A stretch of DNA of 64,000 bases from Scopulibacillus daqui (GCF_016908855.1 NZ_JAFBER010000003.1:62001-126000), one strand, 5' to 3'; counted from the first letter of the stretch, positions 27,499-36,611 are shown. Numbers and translations: made by a program. Notes: generated by a model from the sequence alone, not told the origin.

Positions 27499-28140
27499 AT
27501 GAAAAAAGAAATGAACCGGCTGTCATCAAGAAAATTGCGGTCCATTGAAACAAAGCATAGACTGCTGAACGCAGGTCGTGATATATTTATCAAATACGGA
27601 TTCCAAAAGGCAACAATATCACAAATGATTAAACAGGCGCAAACAGGATATGGCACAGCGTATGTCCATTTTAAAAATAAAGATGATATTTTAATTGTAT
27701 TAATGGAAGATGTAATGAATAAATTTTATGACATTGCCGAACTGCCATTTGAGCCAAAAACAAAGCAAGAAGCGTACGATTTGATTAAAAATCAAGTGCG
27801 TTTATTCCTAAAGATGGCCAGAAATGAACAATCGATGATGCAGGTGATTGAAGAAGCGATCAGAGTTTCCGCTGATGTCTATCACAAATGGCGATCCATT
27901 CGTGAGCGGTTTATACAGCGGATTGCCCAAGACATTGCCTGCTCTCAAAAAAACGGACTGGCCAGAACAGATGTAGATAGAGACCTGGTTGCCAGAGGAT
28001 GGTTTTTTGCAAATGAAATGTATTTGTGGGAGATCGTTAGAAATGAAAACACCTCTTCAATAGAGGACGTTGTTCATAACCTTACTGAGATATACACAAG
28101 CGGACTGTATGCCGGATCTGACTCTGAAAACTGTGTATAA
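27499..28140 (+). CDS. TetR/AcrR-family regulator, probable regulator of tryptophan catabolism
   Basis: A 213-residue DNA-binding protein. The N-terminal helix-turn-helix (about residues 12-60) has the classic 'RHRLLNAGRDIFIKYGFQ'-like helix, 'ATISQMIKQAQTGYGTAYVHFKNKDDIL'-type recognition region and a ligand-binding C-terminal part. The ATG at 27499 with GGAAAAGGTG upstream is preferred to GTG at 27490. Position between the kyn operon and a transporter, plus the palindrome over its promoter, suggests it senses tryptophan or a kyn intermediate. That ligand is inferred. Its last codons overlap the 9-mer array. Confidence 0.85.
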   Translation: MKKEMNRLSSRKLRSIETKHRLLNAGRDIFIKYGFQKATISQMIKQAQTGYGTAYVHFKNKDDILIVLMEDVMNKFYDIAELPFEPKTKQEAYDLIKNQVRLFLKMARNEQSMMQVIEEAIRVSADVYHKWRSIRERFIQRIAQDIACSQKNGLARTDVDRDLVARGWFFANEMYLWEIVRNENTSSIEDVVHNLTEIYTSGLYAGSDSENCV

Positions 28141-28185
28141 TGTGGATAATATAGATGTTGTGGATAATGTTGATATTGTGGATAA
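28132..28185 (+). repeat. Six tandem DnaA-box-like 9-mers
   Basis: Exact 9-base periodicity: TGTGTATAA, TGTGGATAA, TATAGATGT, TGTGGATAA, TGTTGATAT, TGTGGATAA. Three units are perfect complements of the DnaA box TTATCCACA. The first unit contains the tetR stop codon, and the array ends 32 bases before the transporter start. Confidence 0.8.
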
Positions 28186-28217
28186 CTTTATAGGCCCTGG
28201 ATAAGGAGGAGATATAC

Positions 28218-29585
28218 ATGAAGCAGCAAAGAGAGCAATGGTCATCGAAATTAGGCTTCCTTATGGCAGCGGCAGGTTCAGCCATTGGCTTAGGCGCAAT
28301 CTGGAAATTCCCCTATGTTGTCGGAACAAGCGGCGGCGGAGCCTTTTTTGTCATCTTTTTATTATTCACGCTTTTTATCGGCTTGCCGATGCTTTTGGCT
28401 GAATTTATCATCGGGAGAGGATCGCAAAAAGATGCAATAAATGCTTATCGCACATTTGCACCGGGCACGCGCTGGGACTTGATCGGTATTATGGGGGTTA
28501 TATCCAGTTGTGTTCTTCTTGCTTTTTACAGCGTAGTCGGCGGATGGATTATTATTTATTTTGTTGAAGCAGTCAGCGGGCGCTTATCTGGATTGGACAA
28601 GGGCGCCTATAATCAGCTGTTTAACCAATTAATTGCCAATCCAACGGTTGCTGTTGCCGCACAGCTTGTATTTATGCTCATTACAATTGTGATTGTTGCA
28701 AAAGGTGTCCAAAAAGGGATTGAACGGGCCAGTCAAATCATGATGCCGGCGCTATTTATTGCCTTTATGATTTTGATTGTTCGTTCTTTGACCTTAAGCG
28801 GTGTCGGAGAAGGCCTTAAATTTTTTCTTTATCCTGACTTTTCCAGCCTTTCTTCTAAGGCTATTTTATATGCGCTGGGGCAATCATTCTTTGCGTTAAG
28901 CGTTGGTTTTTCGGTTATGGTCACGTATAGTTCGTATTTATCGAAAAAGGAAAATTTGCCGAAGTCGGCAGCCATCATTGTGACCATGAACCTTTTTATT
29001 TCGATTTTAGCTGGTTTGGCCATTTTCCCGGCAGTCTTTTCCTTTGGCTTTAAGCCTGAAGCCGGTCCAGGGCTGTTGTTTGTCGTTTTGCCTGCAGTAT
29101 TTGATAAGATGCCGTTTGGTATGGTTTTCCTTGTCCTATTTTTATTGTTGTTTTTGTTTGCAACCTTTACTTCTGCGTTTTCTATGTTGGAAATTATTGT
29201 TGCCGCGATTACACAAGGGAATAAGGCAAAAAGGAAAAAAGCCACTTGGATAACAGGCATCATTATTTTCTTGATCGGTATTCCATCTGCACTATCATCC
29301 GGCGTACTCAGCGATTTTAAGATATTTGGCAAAACAGCCTTTGATTTATCCGATTATCTGTGTTCCAATATTTTGCTGCCGCTCGGTGCTTTGGCCATTT
29401 CTATTTTTGTCCCTATGAAAATTTCCAGAGAGAAATTATGGGAAGAGTTTAGCGCCGGAATGACCGGAGGCAGACGGTTATTTGCCCTTTGGTTTTTATT
29501 AATCAAATACATTGTGCCGGTTGCTATTATTATCGTTTTTCTTGATGTTATAGGCGTCTTTAAGCTTTTGGGTTTTAAAAATTAA
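28218..29585 (+). CDS. Neurotransmitter:sodium symporter (NSS) family transporter, probably tryptophan
   Basis: A 455-residue membrane protein with about 11-12 helices. The TM1 signature is '[20 protein letters not shown]', followed by 'TSGGGAFF' and '[16 protein letters not shown]'. NSS proteins couple amino acid uptake to sodium; TnaT of this family carries tryptophan. Location next to the kyn operon and its regulator supports tryptophan as substrate (inference). GGAGGAG precedes the ATG. It probably shares the tetR transcript. Confidence 0.88.
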   Translation: MKQQREQWSSKLGFLMAAAGSAIGLGAIWKFPYVVGTSGGGAFFVIFLLFTLFIGLPMLLAEFIIGRGSQKDAINAYRTFAPGTRWDLIGIMGVISSCVLLAFYSVVGGWIIIYFVEAVSGRLSGLDKGAYNQLFNQLIANPTVAVAAQLVFMLITIVIVAKGVQKGIERASQIMMPALFIAFMILIVRSLTLSGVGEGLKFFLYPDFSSLSSKAILYALGQSFFALSVGFSVMVTYSSYLSKKENLPKSAAIIVTMNLFISILAGLAIFPAVFSFGFKPEAGPGLLFVVLPAVFDKMPFGMVFLVLFLLLFLFATFTSAFSMLEIIVAAITQGNKAKRKKATWITGIIIFLIGIPSALSSGVLSDFKIFGKTAFDLSDYLCSNILLPLGALAISIFVPMKISREKLWEEFSAGMTGGRRLFALWFLLIKYIVPVAIIIVFLDVIGVFKLLGFKN

Positions 29586-29592
29586 CTTTAGA

Positions 29593-29636
29593 AGGTGAAC
29601 ATCTGTTAGGGTTCCTAATATATGTTCGCCTTTTTC
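29593..29636 (+). terminator. Terminator of the NSS transporter gene
   Basis: AGGTGAACAT (29593-29602) / ATGTTCGCCT (29622-29631, one G-U), then TTTTC. Confidence 0.85.
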
Positions 29637-29799
29637 GTCTATTAACCTTGCTGCATTGATATTAATTGAAATAGTATAATAAATTTGATTAGCATGAGGG
29701 ATGGATATGGTGAAAAATGACACTTATACATTCAATGCGGATACCGATTGACCATTTCTTTTGGGGCATCGGTTTATCCTTCTTGACGCCGCTATTTCT

Positions 29800-29828
29800 T
29801 TGTTAAGAATCCATTTTTCTTGTATACT
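29800..29828 (+). promoter_or_regulatory. Predicted promoter of the toxin/immunity pair
   Basis: TTGTTA (29800-29805), 17-base spacer, TATACT (29823-29828). The start would fall only some 13 bases before the toxin ATG. Confidence 0.55.
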
Positions 29829-29847
29829 GTTTCACGAGGTGACAGAC

Positions 29848-30357
29848 ATGAAGTGGGTTTATTTATTTTTGGCTGCATTGTTTACTTCTATTATGCTGCT
29901 GAGCGGGTGCAGCCAAACTGCTGAAAAACATCATGGAGATTCTAAAACACATCATATCAGCAACAACATTCTTGATGAGATGGAAGGCCCTCCAAAGAAC
30001 GGACATACTTTGGCAAGGCATGTGGGCAAATCAGACCATGAACTGGAAGCACGGATTCGGAAGGACCATATCTCAGCTGCCAGCACTTACTATGATAAAG
30101 AAACGGCAACAAAAGCCGTCCAAGAGGCTCTGCGCATTCATGATAAAAAAATCAATAACTGGCTTAATCACTCCAACAGAAATCGTCTTGTTCTAAAAAC
30201 TCATCATTCTTTTGCGGTAGGCAAAGCAGTGCTCAGGTCAGATATGGAAGTTCATCCTCAATTGCATGATACAATAACAGTCTTGCAAAAAGATCCTTCC
30301 GGCAAGCTTGGCTACAAAATCATCACTTCTTATCCAACCGTAAAGGCGGGGAGATAG
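29848..30357 (+). CDS. Lipoprotein with C-terminal bacterial RNase A-like toxin domain
   Basis: 169 residues. The ATG at 29848 has GAGGTGA upstream; a longer in-frame start at 29761 lacks a site and would hide the signal peptide. Residues 1-21 form a type II signal peptide with lipobox L-S-G-C (Cys21). A His-rich linker leads to a domain at about 50-165 containing 'GHTLARHVGKSD', 'ISAASTYYD', 'INNWL' and the final 'ITSYP'. This matches the RNase A-like domain of contact-dependent CdiA toxins. His57, Arg69 and Thr160/Tyr162 correspond to the reported catalytic His, Arg, Thr and Tyr of the Yersinia kristensenii toxin as I recall it. The next gene begins right after the stop (TAGATG). Confidence 0.8.
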   Translation: MKWVYLFLAALFTSIMLLSGCSQTAEKHHGDSKTHHISNNILDEMEGPPKNGHTLARHVGKSDHELEARIRKDHISAASTYYDKETATKAVQEALRIHDKKINNWLNHSNRNRLVLKTHHSFAVGKAVLRSDMEVHPQLHDTITVLQKDPSGKLGYKIITSYPTVKAGR

Positions 30358-30633
30358 ATGTATCCGGAATTCCAATATTTTTTAGAAGCGTATTGTATAC
30401 AGAGCTTAGACACTGATGAGGTATGGGATGTCATCGAGCCATTTAAGCATAACGAAAATCCAGAGGTGCAAAAGTCGCTGCTGGCTGAATTGCAAAACAT
30501 TTTGAATAATAGAGATTTGGCAGCGGCGGGAAAGATGATCCAAGAATATGGATTTAGACAGTTTTCAGATGAGGAAATCAAAGCCTGGTTAAACCATATG
30601 ATCAAACAGCTGGAAGAAGAAGGGGAACAATAA
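30358..30633 (+). CDS. CdiI-like immunity protein for the RNase A-like toxin
   Basis: A 91-residue acidic helical cytoplasmic protein without signal peptide. The opening 'YPEFQYFLEAYCIQSLDTD' and following 'VWDVIEPF' resemble contact-dependent-inhibition immunity proteins that accompany RNase A-like toxins. The ATG immediately follows the toxin stop codon and its GGGGAG site is inside the toxin gene, so expression is coupled. A strong terminator closes the two-gene unit. Direct binding to the toxin is inferred from family and context. Confidence 0.75.
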   Translation: MYPEFQYFLEAYCIQSLDTDEVWDVIEPFKHNENPEVQKSLLAELQNILNNRDLAAAGKMIQEYGFRQFSDEEIKAWLNHMIKQLEEEGEQ

Positions 30634-30716
30634 AATCATTCAAAGCCCTTTTCTTGTTATGAAAAACGGCCCTTGACTCGATCGTTAAAGGCCTATATAT
30701 GTACTATTTAATATTA

Positions 30717-30753
30717 GAAAGGCAGATCAGTTTAGTTCTGCCTTTCTTTTTTT
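30717..30753 (+). terminator. Terminator of the toxin/immunity unit
   Basis: GAAAGGCAGA (30717-30726) / TCTGCCTTTC (30737-30746), then a run of T. Confidence 0.92.
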
Positions 30754-30831
30754 ATTTCGGGGATACCATTTGTCCAGCCGTTCGTATGTACGCTGGAAGA
30801 TCAACTAGCTGATCCGTCAGCAAAATAACTA

Positions 30832-31176
30832 TTATTTTATAAAGCGAATGGTCAAAGGATACCGGTATACTTTTCCTTCACTGGCTTGTACTGTAGCGAT
30901 AATCACAAATATAAACCATACGATACAGACGGCCAAAAGCAGTAAAAAACCAATGAGAATCAGGCAAAGGATGGCGCTGATAATAAAATAAATCATAATG
31001 GAGATTTGGAAGTTAACGGCTTCTTTTCCGTTCTCATCGGCTAACTCGGATTGTTTCCGGAATATCAGCCATAATACCAGCGGACCAATAAGATTGCCAA
31101 AAGGAATCCCGATAAAAATAGAAAAAGACGATATATGTGTAAAAATCGCAGCGGTTGTTTCATTTCTCACTAACAT
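30832..31176 (-). CDS. DUF4870-type small membrane protein
   Basis: A 114-residue protein with three hydrophobic segments. It starts with the 'AIFTHISSFSIFIGIPFGNLIGPLVLWLIFRKQS' layout, has 'GKEAVNFQISIMIYF', and ends near the membrane with 'YRYPLTIRFIK', all typical of DUF4870. GGGAGGTGA lies 1-3 bases before the ATG at 31176 and 9 before a GTG at 31170, so the start is slightly uncertain. No function is known. Confidence 0.75.
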   Translation of the reverse strand: MLVRNETTAAIFTHISSFSIFIGIPFGNLIGPLVLWLIFRKQSELADENGKEAVNFQISIMIYFIISAILCLILIGFLLLLAVCIVWFIFVIIATVQASEGKVYRYPLTIRFIK

Positions 31177-31555
31177 TCACCTCCCTCGCTCGAGCCCTCT
31201 TAACATTGTACGAAAAGCGGGGACAAGATTCCAACTATATCATATTCATCTAGGGGGCGGTATATTAGAGAAATATTTTTTTTAACAAAGAACTCTCTCC
31301 ATATTAAGAGGAGCCAATATATTAGTCTATTAACGAAGGTTGTATAAATGATTTAAACGAAGGAAATGAATGGAAAGGATAATAAGAAAGGCCGGTTAAT
31401 TGAAAAATAATAGCGATAATTGATAATTAGAGATTAACCGTAATAACCCGTTTATATCTCTGTTTTACAATAATCCTCAAACCAATAACTGCAATAAGAA
31501 CCAATATTGGTTACTAATGGTGGTTGAATATCTAATATAAAGCGGAATTTTATTC

Positions 31556-31584
31556 TTGACAAAAAAACAAGGTTGTATAATAAT
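31556..31584 (+). promoter_or_regulatory. Predicted ahpC promoter
   Basis: TTGACA at 31556-31561. AATAAT at 31579-31584 gives a 17-base spacer; a perfect TATAAT at 31576 gives only 14. Confidence 0.5.
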
Positions 31585-31594
31585 AAATATCGAA

Positions 31595-31609
31595 TTAGAA
31601 TTATTATAA
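31595..31609. promoter_or_regulatory. PerR box
   Basis: TTAGAATTATTATAA matches the B. subtilis PerR consensus TTATAATTATTATAA at 14 of 15 positions. Located just downstream of the predicted promoter, suited to peroxide-relieved repression of ahpCF. Confidence 0.75.
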
Positions 31610-31702
31610 ATAAATAATTATGATTTATTGCTAATTGTTATTTACCTTTAATAGATTTAATAATTCTAATAAAAAACAGACTACACTAGGAGGAATTTCA
31701 CT

Positions 31703-32266
31703 ATGTCTCTTATTGGAAAAGAAGTTAAACCATTCAAAGCGCAAGCTTATCATAATGGCGAGTTTATTCAGGTGACCGAAGAAGATCTAAAAGGAAAATG
31801 GAGTGTCGTTTGTTTTTATCCGGCGGACTTTTCCTTCGTTTGCCCTACTGAACTTGAAGATCTTCAAAATCAATATGCAACTTTAAAAGAACTTGGGGTT
31901 GAAGTATATTCTGTTTCAACGGATACCCATTTTACGCATAAAGCATGGCACGATCATTCAGAAGCGATCAACAAAATCGAATACATTATGGTCGGCGATC
32001 CTTCGCAGCAAATCTGCCGCAACTTCGATGTACTTAACGAAGAAGAAGGCCTTGCGGATCGCGGGACTTTCATCATTGATCCGGACGGCATCGTTCAAGC
32101 TGTTGAAATCAATGCGGACGGTATTGGGCGTGATGCAAGCATTCTTGTTAATAAGATTAAGGCAGCGCAATATGTTCGCAACAATCCAGGCGAAGTTTGC
32201 CCAGCAAAATGGCAAGAGGGAACGACAACACTTAAGCCAAGCCTTGATCTTGTAGGAAAGATATAG
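31703..32266 (+). CDS. ahpC: Alkyl hydroperoxide reductase subunit C (peroxiredoxin)
   Basis: A 187-residue typical 2-Cys peroxiredoxin. The peroxidatic Cys is in '[12 protein letters not shown]' (about residue 47) and the resolving Cys in 'GEVCPAKW' (about 166). It reduces hydrogen peroxide and organic peroxides with electrons from AhpF, encoded 12 bases downstream. AGGAGG precedes the ATG. A PerR-type box lies in the upstream region. Confidence 0.96.
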   Translation: MSLIGKEVKPFKAQAYHNGEFIQVTEEDLKGKWSVVCFYPADFSFVCPTELEDLQNQYATLKELGVEVYSVSTDTHFTHKAWHDHSEAINKIEYIMVGDPSQQICRNFDVLNEEEGLADRGTFIIDPDGIVQAVEINADGIGRDASILVNKIKAAQYVRNNPGEVCPAKWQEGTTTLKPSLDLVGKI

Positions 32267-32278
32267 GAGGAACGGTTA

Positions 32279-33808
32279 ATGAAGCTGGAAGCAGATATAA
32301 AAGCACAATTAGAGCAATATCTTCAGCTGATGGAAGACGATGTACTGCTCAAAGTGAGTGCAGGTTCTGATCAAGTCTCCCGCGACATGTTAGCTCTCGT
32401 TGATGAATTAACAACGATGTCATCTAAAATTAAGGCAGAGCAAACATCATTGAAAAGAACGCCAAGCTTTAGTGTTAACCGTATTGGTGAAGATACCGGG
32501 GTCACTTTTGCCGGCGTCCCATTGGGTCATGAATTTTCTTCGCTTGTATTAGCTCTGTTACAGGTGAGCGGAAGGCCCCCAAAAGTCGAGCAGAATGTTA
32601 TTGAGCAAGTGAAAAATATTAAAGGCGAGTATCATTTTGAAACTTATGTCAGCCTAAGCTGCCATAATTGTCCTGAAGTCGTGCAGGCTCTTAACTTAAT
32701 GAGTATTCTTAACCCTGGGATTACTCATACAATGATTGACGGTGCCGCGTACAAGGAAGAAGCGGAAGGCAAAAACGTTATGGCGGTTCCAAGTGTTTTC
32801 CTTAACGGTGACTGGTTTGGGAGCGGCAGAATGACACTTGACGAAATTCTTGCCAAAATGGGCAATGGCCCTGATGCATCAGATCTTGCTGATAAGGACC
32901 CGTTTGATGTGCTGGTTGTCGGCGGCGGCCCTGCCGGTGCAAGCGCGGCGATCTATGCAGCCCGTAAAGGTATTCGTACAGGCATTGTGGCTGAGCGCTT
33001 TGGCGGTCAAATCATGGACACGGTGGGCATCGAGAACTTTATCAGCGTCAAGTACACCGAAGGGCCTAAGCTCGCAGCAAGCCTCGAAGAACATGTTAAA
33101 GAATATGACATTGATGTGATGAACTTACAGCGGGCTAAGCGTTTAGAAAAGAAAGACCTTATCGAAATTGAACTCGAAAATGGCGCTGTTTTAAAAAGCA
33201 AAAGCGTCATCCTTTCGACAGGTGCCCGCTGGCGTCATGTTGGCGTACCTGGAGAAGCCGAGTTCAAAAACAAAGGTGTTGCCTATTGTCCTCATTGTGA
33301 CGGTCCATTGTTCGAAGGCAAAGACGTAGCCGTAATTGGCGGCGGCAATTCCGGCATTGAAGCGGCAATAGACCTTGCAGGCATTGTGAAACATGTCACA
33401 GTTCTTGAATATATGTCAGAGCTGAAAGCCGATTCTGTCCTTCAGGAACGTCTATACAGTCTGCCTAATGTAACGGTCATAAAGAATGCTCAAACGAAAG
33501 AAATTACCGGTACTGACAAAGTAAACGGCATCACCTACATTGACCGCAATACAGGAGAAGAACAACATATTGAATTGTCGGGAGTGTTTGTCCAGATCGG
33601 TCTCATGCCAAATACGGATTGGCTGGATGGAGCAGTTGAACGTACGCGAACCGGTGAGATTATCGTGGATAAACATGGAGCCACAAGCATACCGGGAGTG
33701 TTTGCTGCGGGAGACTGCACCGATAATCCGTATAAACAAATTATTATCTCAATGGGCTCAGGCGCGAATGCAGCTCTAGGTGCATTCGATTACCTCATTC
33801 GCAATTAA
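32279..33808 (+). CDS. ahpF: Alkyl hydroperoxide reductase subunit F
   Basis: A 509-residue FAD flavoprotein that transfers electrons from NADH to AhpC. The N-terminal tandem thioredoxin-fold domain carries '[12 protein letters not shown]'. The thioredoxin-reductase-like part has the FAD loop '[16 protein letters not shown]', the redox pair 'YCPHCDGP', an NADH loop '[12 protein letters not shown]' and the terminal 'VFAAGDCTD'. The upstream AGGAGG overlaps the end of ahpC. Normal length. Confidence 0.96.
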   Translation: MKLEADIKAQLEQYLQLMEDDVLLKVSAGSDQVSRDMLALVDELTTMSSKIKAEQTSLKRTPSFSVNRIGEDTGVTFAGVPLGHEFSSLVLALLQVSGRPPKVEQNVIEQVKNIKGEYHFETYVSLSCHNCPEVVQALNLMSILNPGITHTMIDGAAYKEEAEGKNVMAVPSVFLNGDWFGSGRMTLDEILAKMGNGPDASDLADKDPFDVLVVGGGPAGASAAIYAARKGIRTGIVAERFGGQIMDTVGIENFISVKYTEGPKLAASLEEHVKEYDIDVMNLQRAKRLEKKDLIEIELENGAVLKSKSVILSTGARWRHVGVPGEAEFKNKGVAYCPHCDGPLFEGKDVAVIGGGNSGIEAAIDLAGIVKHVTVLEYMSELKADSVLQERLYSLPNVTVIKNAQTKEITGTDKVNGITYIDRNTGEEQHIELSGVFVQIGLMPNTDWLDGAVERTRTGEIIVDKHGATSIPGVFAAGDCTDNPYKQIIISMGSGANAALGAFDYLIRN

Positions 33809-33826
33809 TATACGAATATGATTTTC

Positions 33827-33868
33827 GAAAGCCGCTTTACAGTCTAAAAGTAAAGCGGCTTTCTTTTT
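33827..33868 (+). terminator. Terminator of ahpCF
   Basis: GAAAGCCGCTTTAC (33827-33840) / GTAAAGCGGCTTTC (33850-33863), perfect 14-bp stem, then TTTTT. Confidence 0.95.
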
Positions 33869-33931
33869 AACCTGGGGAGCGGGAGTTGGTTTGCGGGTGC
33901 TAAGAATCATCAATTTTTTAAGTATAATAGC

Positions 33932-35338
33932 CTATTCATCGGTTAACAAAGCATCTTTCAATCTTTGTATCCCTTCCTCTATTTCTTTTTCGGATAAATT
34001 TCCGTAACCTAAAATAATTTTGTTTTTATGTACACCTTTCTGGATAGTATGGAGTTCAACAGGATAAATTTTTATTTTATGCTGATCTATTTTTTGTAAC
34101 ATCTGTTCAGAAAAAATGACATTATCAAAACTGGCAATTAAATGAAGTCCTGTTGAATCGCCAAATATTTTAACCTTATTTCTAAATTCAAAATTTAAGC
34201 TTTGTTTTAAAGCTTCACGACGTTTCTTATATATTTTTTTCATTTTGCTTATATGGTGTTCTAGGCAACGCTCCTCAATAAAATGTGCAAGTGTAAGTTG
34301 TTCCAAAGAAGTGGTATGAAGATCCGTAAACCATTTTAAATTTTTGCACTTCTCTACAAGAGATGGAGGAAGTACTAAATATCCGAGACGAAGTGCTGGT
34401 GATAAGATCTTACTGAATGTACCGATATAAATAACTCTTGAAGGATCTAACCCCTGAAGTGAACTAATTGGTGATCCTTTATACCGGAATTCACTATCAT
34501 AATCATCCTCTACGATATAACAATTTGATTGACGGGCAAACTGTATTAATTGAATTCGCCGTTGAATCGGTAAAGTACCTCCGATTGGGAATTGATGAGA
34601 TGGAGTAACAAAAACAAAGCTTGGTTTTTTATCGTGGGGTATCAGTTCTGTTCTCATCCCATTATGATCAACTGGAATGGGGTAAAGTAAGCTGCCAGGT
34701 GATGAAAAAATAGTTTGGATTTCCTGAGTAATAGGATCCTCAATAATTACTTCATCTCCAGGTGACAATAATAATTTTGCTATAAGGGAAAGGCCTTGTG
34801 TTGCTCCGGAAGTAATTACAATTTGGTCAGGATGACAATGAACGCCTCTTGTTCTTCTAAGATACCGTGAAAGGACATGCCTTAATTCTAATTTCCCTTC
34901 AGGTGAATCATAACCAAATGTAGAGTGATTGGTATTTATACAAACCTTTTTGGCGATATTCCCCCAAATGTTCCGCGGAAAAAGTTCCAAAGCAGGTATA
35001 CCTGAACGGAAATCAATCATACCATTAGATTTTTCTTCAATATTTACTTTTTCTATTGAAAATAAATTTTCTTGACTAGGGTCTTGTCTTAAGTATGTAC
35101 CCTCGGCAACATAGGTTCCGGAACCTTGCCGCCCTTCTATATATCCTTCCGCAAACAGCTGTTCATAGGCTTCAATTATAACATTCCTCGAAACTTCCAA
35201 CTCAGCAGCAAATTCACGCGTTGGTGGAAGGCGTTCACCGGCCTTTAACTCGCCGCGTAGGATACGCTGTCTCATTTGTTCGTAAACTTGTCTTATTAAA
35301 GGAATATCAAGTGATCTATCAACAGTAATCCAAACCAT
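33932..35338 (-). CDS. MocR-family (GntR-HTH + aminotransferase-like) regulator
   Basis: A 468-residue fusion. Residues 1-75 are a GntR winged helix ('ILRGELKAGERLPPTREFAAELEVSR' region). Residues of about 110-465 are a fold-type I PLP aminotransferase-like domain with the PLP Lys in 'YIGTFSKILSPALRLGY'. GabR, PdxR and TauR are characterised members; they sense amino-compounds through PLP chemistry. GGAGGAATAAA precedes the ATG. It is divergent from the BacA-like gene, and two direct repeats lie in the shared promoter region. It is the likely regulator of 35468-39379. Confidence 0.9.
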   Translation of the reverse strand: MVWITVDRSLDIPLIRQVYEQMRQRILRGELKAGERLPPTREFAAELEVSRNVIIEAYEQLFAEGYIEGRQGSGTYVAEGTYLRQDPSQENLFSIEKVNIEEKSNGMIDFRSGIPALELFPRNIWGNIAKKVCINTNHSTFGYDSPEGKLELRHVLSRYLRRTRGVHCHPDQIVITSGATQGLSLIAKLLLSPGDEVIIEDPITQEIQTIFSSPGSLLYPIPVDHNGMRTELIPHDKKPSFVFVTPSHQFPIGGTLPIQRRIQLIQFARQSNCYIVEDDYDSEFRYKGSPISSLQGLDPSRVIYIGTFSKILSPALRLGYLVLPPSLVEKCKNLKWFTDLHTTSLEQLTLAHFIEERCLEHHISKMKKIYKKRREALKQSLNFEFRNKVKIFGDSTGLHLIASFDNVIFSEQMLQKIDQHKIKIYPVELHTIQKGVHKNKIILGYGNLSEKEIEEGIQRLKDALLTDE

Positions 35339-35352
35339 TTTATTCCTCCAAA

Positions 35353-35390
35353 TTAAATTGGTACTAAAAAAGTTTATTTAAATTGGTACT
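35353..35390. promoter_or_regulatory. Direct-repeat operator of the MocR regulator
   Basis: TTAAATTGGTACT occurs at 35353-35365 and again at 35378-35390, a 25-base period. Read on the other strand it is AGTACCAATTTAA, similar in style to the ATACCA direct repeats bound by GabR. It lies between the divergent genes. Confidence 0.65.
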
Positions 35391-35467
35391 ACTGAACATC
35401 ATTTTATCATGGTAAATTGATTTAAGATGATAAATTTACAAAAAATTCTATAAAGGGGGGATAAAAA

Positions 35468-36112
35468 TTGGATCTAACAGATCCTGTTATAGACGTACCT
35501 TTTACTTGGAACGCTCAATATCGAGCTTTAAAGAAGTTAATAACAAAAAAAGCATTAGTAAATGTAGCTACTTTAGGTCCATCTGGGACTAGTAGTGAAG
35601 CAGCGGCAAAGCACTTTCTTTCAGAGTTAAATTGTAAAAATGGTCAATACAAACTTTATCCAACATATGAAGAAGCATTCGAAGGGTTAATCTCAGGAAA
35701 GTCAGACTTTTTAATTGTTGCAAATGCCTATGAGCGAATTGACAGGATCTATATGTCTCAAGAATCTCATCTTTTGTTTCCATTTGTTTATGAAACGCCG
35801 TTGTATGGAATAGCTAAACGTTCAGGGGAAAACCTTCCGGAAAATCAACCTTTAAAAATTGCAACACATCATGCTCCGGTTAGTCTTATTCCGTGGTTTT
35901 TAACTGATTTTAATTATAAATATGATGTCTTATTTGTAAAATCAACAAGCGAAGCTGCTATGAAACTTAGAGATGGAGAAGTTGATCTTTGTGTTACAAC
36001 GGAGAATGCTGTCAAAAAATACGGCGTTAAATTTATAACAAAAACCCGTCCAATTTTAATGTTATGGTCTGTTTTCATTAGACAGGAAGATTTAAATTCA
36101 ATTAACTATTAA
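35468..36112 (+). CDS. BacA-like (prephenate decarboxylase / prephenate dehydratase-fold) protein
   Basis: A 214-residue protein. The motif 'VATLGPSGTSSEAAAKHF' and later 'LIVANAYERID', 'YETPLYGIA', 'STSEAAMKLRDGEVDLCVT' and 'MLWSVF' follow the pattern of BacA, the bacilysin-pathway prephenate decarboxylase, over its whole length. TTG start with AAAGGGGGG upstream. No bacBCDE genes are nearby, so bacilysin is not made here. It could act on prephenate or only share the two-lobed binding fold. First gene of the MocR-controlled cluster; local DNA looks A+T-rich. Confidence 0.65.
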   Translation: MDLTDPVIDVPFTWNAQYRALKKLITKKALVNVATLGPSGTSSEAAAKHFLSELNCKNGQYKLYPTYEEAFEGLISGKSDFLIVANAYERIDRIYMSQESHLLFPFVYETPLYGIAKRSGENLPENQPLKIATHHAPVSLIPWFLTDFNYKYDVLFVKSTSEAAMKLRDGEVDLCVTTENAVKKYGVKFITKTRPILMLWSVFIRQEDLNSINY

Positions 36113-36175
36113 GTTTAATCTCCGTTATTTATGTTTACTATGTTTAAGGATTTCAAAAATAGGAGGAAAAAGGAA

Positions 36176-36590
36176 ATGGAGAAAAAATGCGTTATGGTTA
36201 TCGATTCAGAGTTATCTACTGGTCTCATTGCAAACACATCAGCTATTCTTGCACTTACTCTAGGAAAAACAATTGAGGGAATTATTGGTCCCGATGTTAA
36301 AGATGCAAGTGAGCAAATACATGCTGGTATTACCACTACTCCTATACCAATTTTAAAAGGAAATAATGAAAAAATCAAAGAACTTAGAAGCAATCTTTAT
36401 AAAGAAGAATTTTCAGACCTCTTCGTAGTCGACTTTTCGGATGCAGCACAAATGACCAAAAATTATCAAGAATATACAAAAAAAAATATCACAGTCATCG
36501 GGAAATGATTTAAAATATCTAGGTTTAGCCTTATACGGCGATAAAAAGAAAGTCAATAAACTTACCGGCAGTATGGGATTATTAAGGTAA
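36176..36590 (+). pseudogene. DUF2000 family protein, frameshifted near the C-terminus
   Basis: The frame from ATG 36176 (after AGGAGG) gives 'MEKKCVMVIDSELSTGLIAN', '...LALTLGKTIEGIIGPDV' and '...GITTTPIPILK', recognisable as DUF2000, and stops at 36508. From 36504 a +1 frame continues as 'NDLKYLGLALYGDKKKVNK' and ends 'TGSMGLLR' at 36588-36590, the expected family C-terminus. One extra base near 36503 explains both. Function of DUF2000 is unknown. A sequencing error is possible. Confidence 0.7.
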
Positions 36591-36611
36591 TTTGTTGAGA
36601 GGGGATCAGTA

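Larger units (their letters stand above)
31177..31702. other. Upstream regulatory region of ahpCF
   Basis: Beyond the listed promoter and PerR box it holds a perfect 14-bp palindrome AACCAATATTGGTT (31499-31512) and a weaker PerR-like sequence near 31656-31670. No gene is seen; the region is very A+T-rich. Confidence 0.5.

Noticed and set aside
28132-28185. Chromosomal replication origin because of the DnaA-box-like array
   Set aside because: No dnaA, dnaN or A+T-rich unwinding region is adjacent, and neighbours are catabolic genes.
28829-29332. Minus-strand ORF of 167 codons inside the NSS transporter gene
   Set aside because: It is a shadow of a well-supported membrane protein gene and has no ribosome site or family resemblance.
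35468-36112. Bacilysin biosynthesis locus
   Set aside because: Only a BacA-like gene is present; bacB, bacC, bacD, bacE and bacF homologues are absent around it.
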